A DNA stretch of 26,388 nucleotides. Origin: Fimenecus sp045655645 (lineage in GTDB: Bacteria > Bacillota > Clostridia > Oscillospirales > Acutalibacteraceae). This document shows positions 23,111 to 26,388 of this stretch, piece by piece. Both the position numbers and the translations under genes were made by a program. Numbering within the stretch: position 1 is the first letter of the stretch; every line of letters starts with the position of its first letter. The DNA lies in the NCBI GenBank assembly GCA_045655645.1, contig JAZOPS010000053.1, positions 1 through 26,388 of the forward strand, in the 5' to 3' direction. The notes below the pieces were generated by a model that was not told where the DNA came from, did no database searches, and saw nothing but the letters and a program-made list of their open reading frames with translations.

Positions 23111-23662
23111 TTATAACGCTTTTCCGTCTTTTGTGAATAATGGTAATTCTTCAAGGAAGATAATGTCGTCACGCTTTGCAGCGTCACCTTCAGCCAAGAT
23201 AAACATTTTACCGCAAACAATGCCACCTGCATCATTAACGAGCTTCTCAACTGCTTTAAGAGATTCGCCGAGAGATACAACATCATCAACGATAAGAATT
23301 CTCTTGCCTTTCATTAAATCTGCATCTGCTTTGTCAAGATAGAGTTTTTGCTCGCCTTTGGTGGTGATTGAATTAACAGTTGATTCAAAAACGCCTGTCA
23401 TATAAAGCTTTGGCTTTTTACGAGCAACAAAATACTTTTCGTTATTCTGAAGTCTTGCCATTTCGTGAGCAAGGGGAATACCCTTTGCTTCTGCTGTGAT
23501 TATGTAATCGTATTCTGGCGCTTTGTCGAGTAATTCTTTTGCACAAGCAGTTGTAAGCTCTGGGTCGCCAAAAATAACAAACCCTGCAATCATAAGCTCT
23601 TCGTTAAGTGGGCAAAGTGGCAAATGTCTTTCAAGTCCTGCAATATTCATTTTGTGAAACAT
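23111..23662 (-). CDS. Phosphoribosyltransferase family protein (adenine PRT-like)
   Basis: This 183-aa type I phosphoribosyltransferase has the PRPP-binding signature RILIVDDVVSLGES at 121-134 (two Asp followed by a small-residue loop). EAKGIPLAH (58-66) aligns with the substrate-side EARG segment of adenine PRT, and ARKKPKLY (80-87) with its flexible loop. It probably salvages a purine base, adenine or xanthine being the best guesses; the acceptor base cannot be read from the sequence. The ATG at 23662 has AAGGAG nine bases upstream. A stem-loop terminator at 23688-23714 separates it from the upstream small gene. Confidence 0.8.
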   Translation of the reverse strand: MFHKMNIAGLERHLPLCPLNEELMIAGFVIFGDPELTTACAKELLDKAPEYDYIITAEAKGIPLAHEMARLQNNEKYFVARKKPKLYMTGVFESTVNSITTKGEQKLYLDKADADLMKGKRILIVDDVVSLGESLKAVEKLVNDAGGIVCGKMFILAEGDAAKRDDIIFLEELPLFTKDGKAL

Positions 23663-23675
23663 AATAATTTTCTCC

Positions 23676-23714
23676 TTATAAAAAGATAAACGGTGGACAT
23701 CAAATCCACCGTTT
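23676..23714 (-). terminator. Terminator upstream of the phosphoribosyltransferase gene
   Basis: A 10-bp stem (AAACGGTGGA, 23688-23697, with TCCACCGTTT, 23705-23714) is followed on the minus strand by TATCTTTTT. The next gene's ribosome site lies only about 5 nt further on. Confidence 0.75.
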
Positions 23715-23721
23715 TTGTTAA

Positions 23722-24009
23722 TTAGTTAGCCAATGCACGTGTGAGCCACACTTCTGCAATATCCATTGCTGCATAAAGACCTTTTTTCTCACTTGATTTA
23801 ACAATTCTCTCACGGGGACTAACATCAGGGTCAGTGTTAAGAAGCTGAATTGAAACTTTTGAAGCAACTTCAACGTCATCAACAGGTTTAGTTGCAAGAA
23901 TCTGCATCATAATAACATATTTTTCTGATGGGTCGCCATAATAAAGGGTATTGCCGTTACGAACTAATGGCTTGCCTTTATAAGTGAGGAACTTTTCGTT
24001 TTTAGCCAT
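23722..24009 (-). CDS. Conserved-looking 95-aa protein of unknown function, next to ireB
   Basis: I do not recognise the family. The 95-aa soluble protein is well ordered: N-terminal KFLTYKGKPLVRNGNTLYYG, a YVIMMQIL strand, a KVSIQLLNTDPDVSPRERIVK middle, and a C-terminal helix ending AEVWLTRALAN. It has no cysteines and no membrane segment. AGAGGTG lies before the ATG. It starts 17 nt downstream of the ireB stop, in the same direction, so the pair share a transcript. Its regular composition and strong ribosome site argue for a real gene. Confidence 0.75.
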   Translation of the reverse strand: MAKNEKFLTYKGKPLVRNGNTLYYGDPSEKYVIMMQILATKPVDDVEVASKVSIQLLNTDPDVSPRERIVKSSEKKGLYAAMDIAEVWLTRALAN

Positions 24010-24026
24010 GAAAATACACCTCTTAA

Positions 24027-24281
24027 TTATTTGATTTTAAGATATTCTTTTACAAGGTCTTGCAAAAGTTCATCTCTGTCAAGGCGGCGAATAAGACTTC
24101 TTGCATTGTTATGAGTTGTGATATAAGTTGGGTCTTCTGAAAGAATATAACCAACAATCTGGTTAATTGGGTTATAACCTTTTTCAACCAAAGCGTCATA
24201 AACTTGCATAAGAGTCTGTTTAGTAGCCTCTTCACGCTCATCCTTTAATGAAAACTGTATTGTCTTGTTAGGGTCAAGCAT
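24027..24281 (-). CDS. ireB: IreB family regulatory phosphoprotein (DUF965)
   Basis: This 84-aa protein matches IreB of Enterococcus (YrzL in Bacillus). The N-terminus is MLDPNKTIQFSLKD, with T7 in the position where the Ser/Thr kinase IreK phosphorylates the Enterococcus protein. The following helices include QVYDALVEKGYNPINQIVGYILSEDPTYITTHNNAR. In Enterococcus it tunes cephalosporin tolerance with the IreK/IreP kinase-phosphatase pair; a similar PASTA-kinase link is likely here. AGGAGGTG precedes the ATG, and a promoter lies at 24312-24340. In many Firmicutes ireB sits between alaS and ruvX; here it is followed by the 95-aa gene instead. Confidence 0.92.
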   Translation of the reverse strand: MLDPNKTIQFSLKDEREEATKQTLMQVYDALVEKGYNPINQIVGYILSEDPTYITTHNNARSLIRRLDRDELLQDLVKEYLKIK

Positions 24282-24311
24282 TTACGCCACCTCCTAATAA
24301 TAATTACATAT

Positions 24312-24340
24312 ATTATATACTGAAAATAAATAAAAAACAA
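24312..24340 (-). promoter_or_regulatory. Sigma-A promoter for ireB
   Basis: On the minus strand, -35 TTGTTT (24335-24340), a 17-nt spacer, -10 TATAAT (24312-24317), about 30 nt upstream of the start codon. Confidence 0.7.
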
Positions 24341-24360
24341 TAGCAAAATTAAAATAAATT

Positions 24361-24388
24361 CTGAATTCTGCATTCTGAATTCTGCATT
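24361..24388. repeat. Two exact tandem copies of a 14-mer
   Basis: CTGAATTCTGCATT occurs at 24361-24374 and again at 24375-24388. It is related to the TGCATT tandem run at 14893-14919. Confidence 0.8.
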
Positions 24389-24411
24389 AAAAAAACTCCC
24401 CGAAGGGAGTT
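24389..24411 (-). terminator. Intrinsic terminator after pheT
   Basis: On the minus strand, AACTCCC, a TTCG loop, then GGGAGTT and a T7 run. The pheT stop codon (24417) is 5 nt upstream. Confidence 0.92.
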
Positions 24412-24416
24412 CTTTA

Positions 24417-26388
24417 TTATGATTTCAATGCAATTCCGTCTTTTGCAAGAGCATCAATGATTGAGTTTGCAACTTCCATAACTTCTTCAGTTGTGAGAGT
24501 TCTTTCAGGGTTTGAGAAAGTGATTCTTGTTGTGATTGATTTGCCGTTTTCATCACGGTATGTGTCAGTCACTTCAACTTTCTTAATAAGTGGACAATTT
24601 GCATTTTCGATAGCTTTGCCGATTGGAGCAAATGTTTCGCTCATGAATGAAAGGTCGATTTCCATGTTAGGGAATTTTGAAGGCTCTGCATAGTGAATAC
24701 CAGCGTCAGCAAGTTCTGCGAACATTGGAACATCAATTTCAGCAAATACGATTGATGCTTTCTTGTCGATTTTCTTGCTAACTGTTGGGTGAACAACACC
24801 GATTTTACCAAGAACTACGCCATCACAAGAGATTTCATTAAGGTTTCTTGGATGTTCATAAGAAAGAGTAGCATCCATTGGAATGAATGTGAGTGCCTTA
24901 TGCTTGATGTTGTCAGTAATAACTGAAAGCATTGTTGCAAGCTCAATGTAAAGTGTTTCGAGAGACTTTGTCTTGCTGAAAAGTGTAACACAGAGCTTCT
25001 TTCTTTCGTCGCACATTCCGTCTGCTTTGAGTCCGTTAACAGTTCTGCCGATTTCAAACACACCAAAATCAGTTGAGAAATTAGTGTTTGTCTTAACCTG
25101 ACAAAGCTGTGTAGGAATAATTGACTTACGGATTGTTTCAATATTAGGATTTGTGGCACTCTGGAGCTTGATGTTTTCTTCAATTTCCATGCCTAATGCT
25201 TTGTATTCATCATAATACTGCCATACATAAGAATGAAGTTCATGAAGTGAGTAACGATGAACAAGCATATCCTTGATTCTGTCTTCAACTGTTTTTTCTG
25301 TCTTTGCACGAACAGGGTAGAGTGGAGCAGCAGCTGTGTGAATATCGAAGTTATCATAACCATAAATACGAGTGATTTCTTCAACGATGTCAGCTTTGAT
25401 TGTAACGTCCTTTGTTGCTCTCCAAGATGGAACTTCTACTGTGAATTTGTCACTATCGTTAGAAGCCTTGAAACCAAGAGAGTTAAGTGTATTTACAATA
25501 GTATCATTAGCGATTTCAATACCTGTGTATTTGTCAATAAATGCCTTGTCGAAATCAAGTGTAACAGTTGGGTATTTGAATGCATATTCGTCAGTAAGTG
25601 ATGAAACAACCTGAGCGTCAGGGTCAATTTCAGTAAGAAGATTTACAAATCTTGCAATAGCAGGAACTGTCATTTCAGGGTCAAGGCACTTTTCATAACG
25701 GTTTGAAGCGTCAGTTCTGTGTGCAAGACGAACAGTTGACTTACGGATTGATGCAGCATTGAATGTTGCTGATTCAAGAGTAAGAGTTGTTGTGTCTTCT
25801 ACGATTTCACTATCAAGACCACCCATAATACCTGCAATAGCAACAGGAGTGTTGTCGTTGCAAATCATAAGAGTGTTTTCGTCAATATTTCTGTCGATTC
25901 CGTCAAGTGTCTGGAATGTGAAAGGAGCATCGAATCTCTTGATTCTGATTTTTTCAACTTTTCTTGAGTCAAAAGCGTGCATTGGCTGACCCATTTCAAG
26001 CATAAGATAGTTTGTAAGGTCAGCAAGGAGGTTAATTCCTCTCATTCCGCAATAGAAAAGACGGATTCTCATATTAACAGGACTAACATTCTTTGTAATG
26101 TTTTCAACCTGTAAGCAAGAATATCTCTGACAAAGGACATCTTCAATTTTAAGGTCGATTTTTGGAAGATTGTCATACTGTGAAAGGTCAACCTGTGGTA
26201 ATGGCTTTAATTCGCGACCTGCAAGTGAAGCAAATTCACGAGCAATCCCATAATGACCCCAGAGGTCAGGACGGTTTGTAAGAGATTTATTATCAACCTC
26301 AAAAACGATGTCGTCGATTTCGTAAACATCCTTAAGGTCAGTACCATTCTTAACATCTTCAAGAATGTCCATAATACCTGAATTGTCG
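24417..26388 (-). CDS. pheT: Phenylalanyl-tRNA synthetase beta subunit, partial (5' end outside window)
   Basis: PheT forms the alpha2-beta2 synthetase that charges tRNA-Phe. About 656 codons are visible; the frame is open to the window edge (upstream residues DNSGI precede MDILEDVK), so the apparent ATG at 26372 is internal and the N-terminal tRNA-binding region is missing. The B3/4 region carries the KSLTNRPDLWGHYGIARE segment. A B5 domain follows around the FKYPTVTLDFDKAFIDKYTG segment, then a catalytic-like core. The C-terminal anticodon-binding (FDX-ACB) domain runs to the end (ALKS), with the DRY-like VTDTYRD segment. The family and length fit standard PheT. Confidence 0.95.
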   Translation of the reverse strand, partial: DNSGIMDILEDVKNGTDLKDVYEIDDIVFEVDNKSLTNRPDLWGHYGIAREFASLAGRELKPLPQVDLSQYDNLPKIDLKIEDVLCQRYSCLQVENITKNVSPVNMRIRLFYCGMRGINLLADLTNYLMLEMGQPMHAFDSRKVEKIRIKRFDAPFTFQTLDGIDRNIDENTLMICNDNTPVAIAGIMGGLDSEIVEDTTTLTLESATFNAASIRKSTVRLAHRTDASNRYEKCLDPEMTVPAIARFVNLLTEIDPDAQVVSSLTDEYAFKYPTVTLDFDKAFIDKYTGIEIANDTIVNTLNSLGFKASNDSDKFTVEVPSWRATKDVTIKADIVEEITRIYGYDNFDIHTAAAPLYPVRAKTEKTVEDRIKDMLVHRYSLHELHSYVWQYYDEYKALGMEIEENIKLQSATNPNIETIRKSIIPTQLCQVKTNTNFSTDFGVFEIGRTVNGLKADGMCDERKKLCVTLFSKTKSLETLYIELATMLSVITDNIKHKALTFIPMDATLSYEHPRNLNEISCDGVVLGKIGVVHPTVSKKIDKKASIVFAEIDVPMFAELADAGIHYAEPSKFPNMEIDLSFMSETFAPIGKAIENANCPLIKKVEVTDTYRDENGKSITTRITFSNPERTLTTEEVMEVANSIIDALAKDGIALKS

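Noticed and set aside
26370..26372. ATG at 26372 as the pheT start
   Set aside because: The frame is open to the window edge with typical upstream PheT residues (DNSGI), and the N-terminal domain would be missing, so it is an internal Met.

Overview
This window looks like chromosomal DNA from an AT-rich, low-GC Firmicute of class Clostridia, probably a gut Oscillospirales/Ruminococcaceae-type organism. The evidence is strong AGGAGG-type ribosome binding sites, sigma-A promoters with 17-nt spacers, a complete ctsR-mcsA-mcsB-clpC heat-shock operon, an adjacent dnaD/dnaC-type helicase-loading pair, and an IreB regulator. No phage, transposase, CRISPR array, rRNA or tRNA was seen. The placement is inferred from gene families and base composition, not from a database search.

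Layout. 33-7574 (minus) is one tight operon driven by a promoter at 7612-7640. In transcription order it encodes a thymidylate-kinase-like protein, a DUF2156 acyltransferase-fold protein, a GNAT acetyltransferase, a DJ-1/PfpI protein, 5-formyl-THF cyclo-ligase, the MltG transglycosylase, a U32 (TrhP-like) protein, a YhhN-family membrane protein and TrmB. Starts and stops overlap by 1, 4 or 8 nt or lie only a few bases apart. 7590-7997 is non-coding and holds a GC-rich inverted pair of REP-like hairpins. 7998-11928 (plus) encodes a small membrane protein with a possible frameshifted start, a cytosolic GH43 glycosidase, a secreted alpha/beta-hydrolase-like protein and a lipoprotein that seems to start at ATT. 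11960-14769 (minus) encodes HflX, an unlisted 48-aa Cys-rich membrane protein and aldose 1-epimerase, with an elaborate hairpin array between the last two. 15004-17886 (plus) holds a DnaD-like protein, a DnaC-like loader and a membrane-anchored protein of unknown function. 18058-22532 (plus) is the CtsR regulon operon, with two CtsR boxes bracketing its promoter and a terminator-like hairpin just before clpC. 22593-26388 (minus) holds a LURP-one-like protein, a phosphoribosyltransferase, a small unknown protein, IreB and the 3' part of pheT.

How the genes work together. The heat-shock operon is a self-contained regulatory circuit: CtsR represses it, McsA/McsB mark proteins by arginine phosphorylation, and ClpC unfolds marked proteins for ClpP. 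The left operon is a housekeeping mix of nucleotide, folate, tRNA-modification and peptidoglycan functions. The glycosidase, mutarotase and secreted proteins suggest plant- or host-glycan use.

The most unusual signal is at 13518-13708. Four copies of the 7-mer TCGATAT are followed by four copies of its reverse complement ATATCGA. Short hairpins with different stem sequences separate them, many with GAA-type triloops or GNNA tetraloops. The whole could fold into a nested, branched structure. I do not recognise it as a named element.
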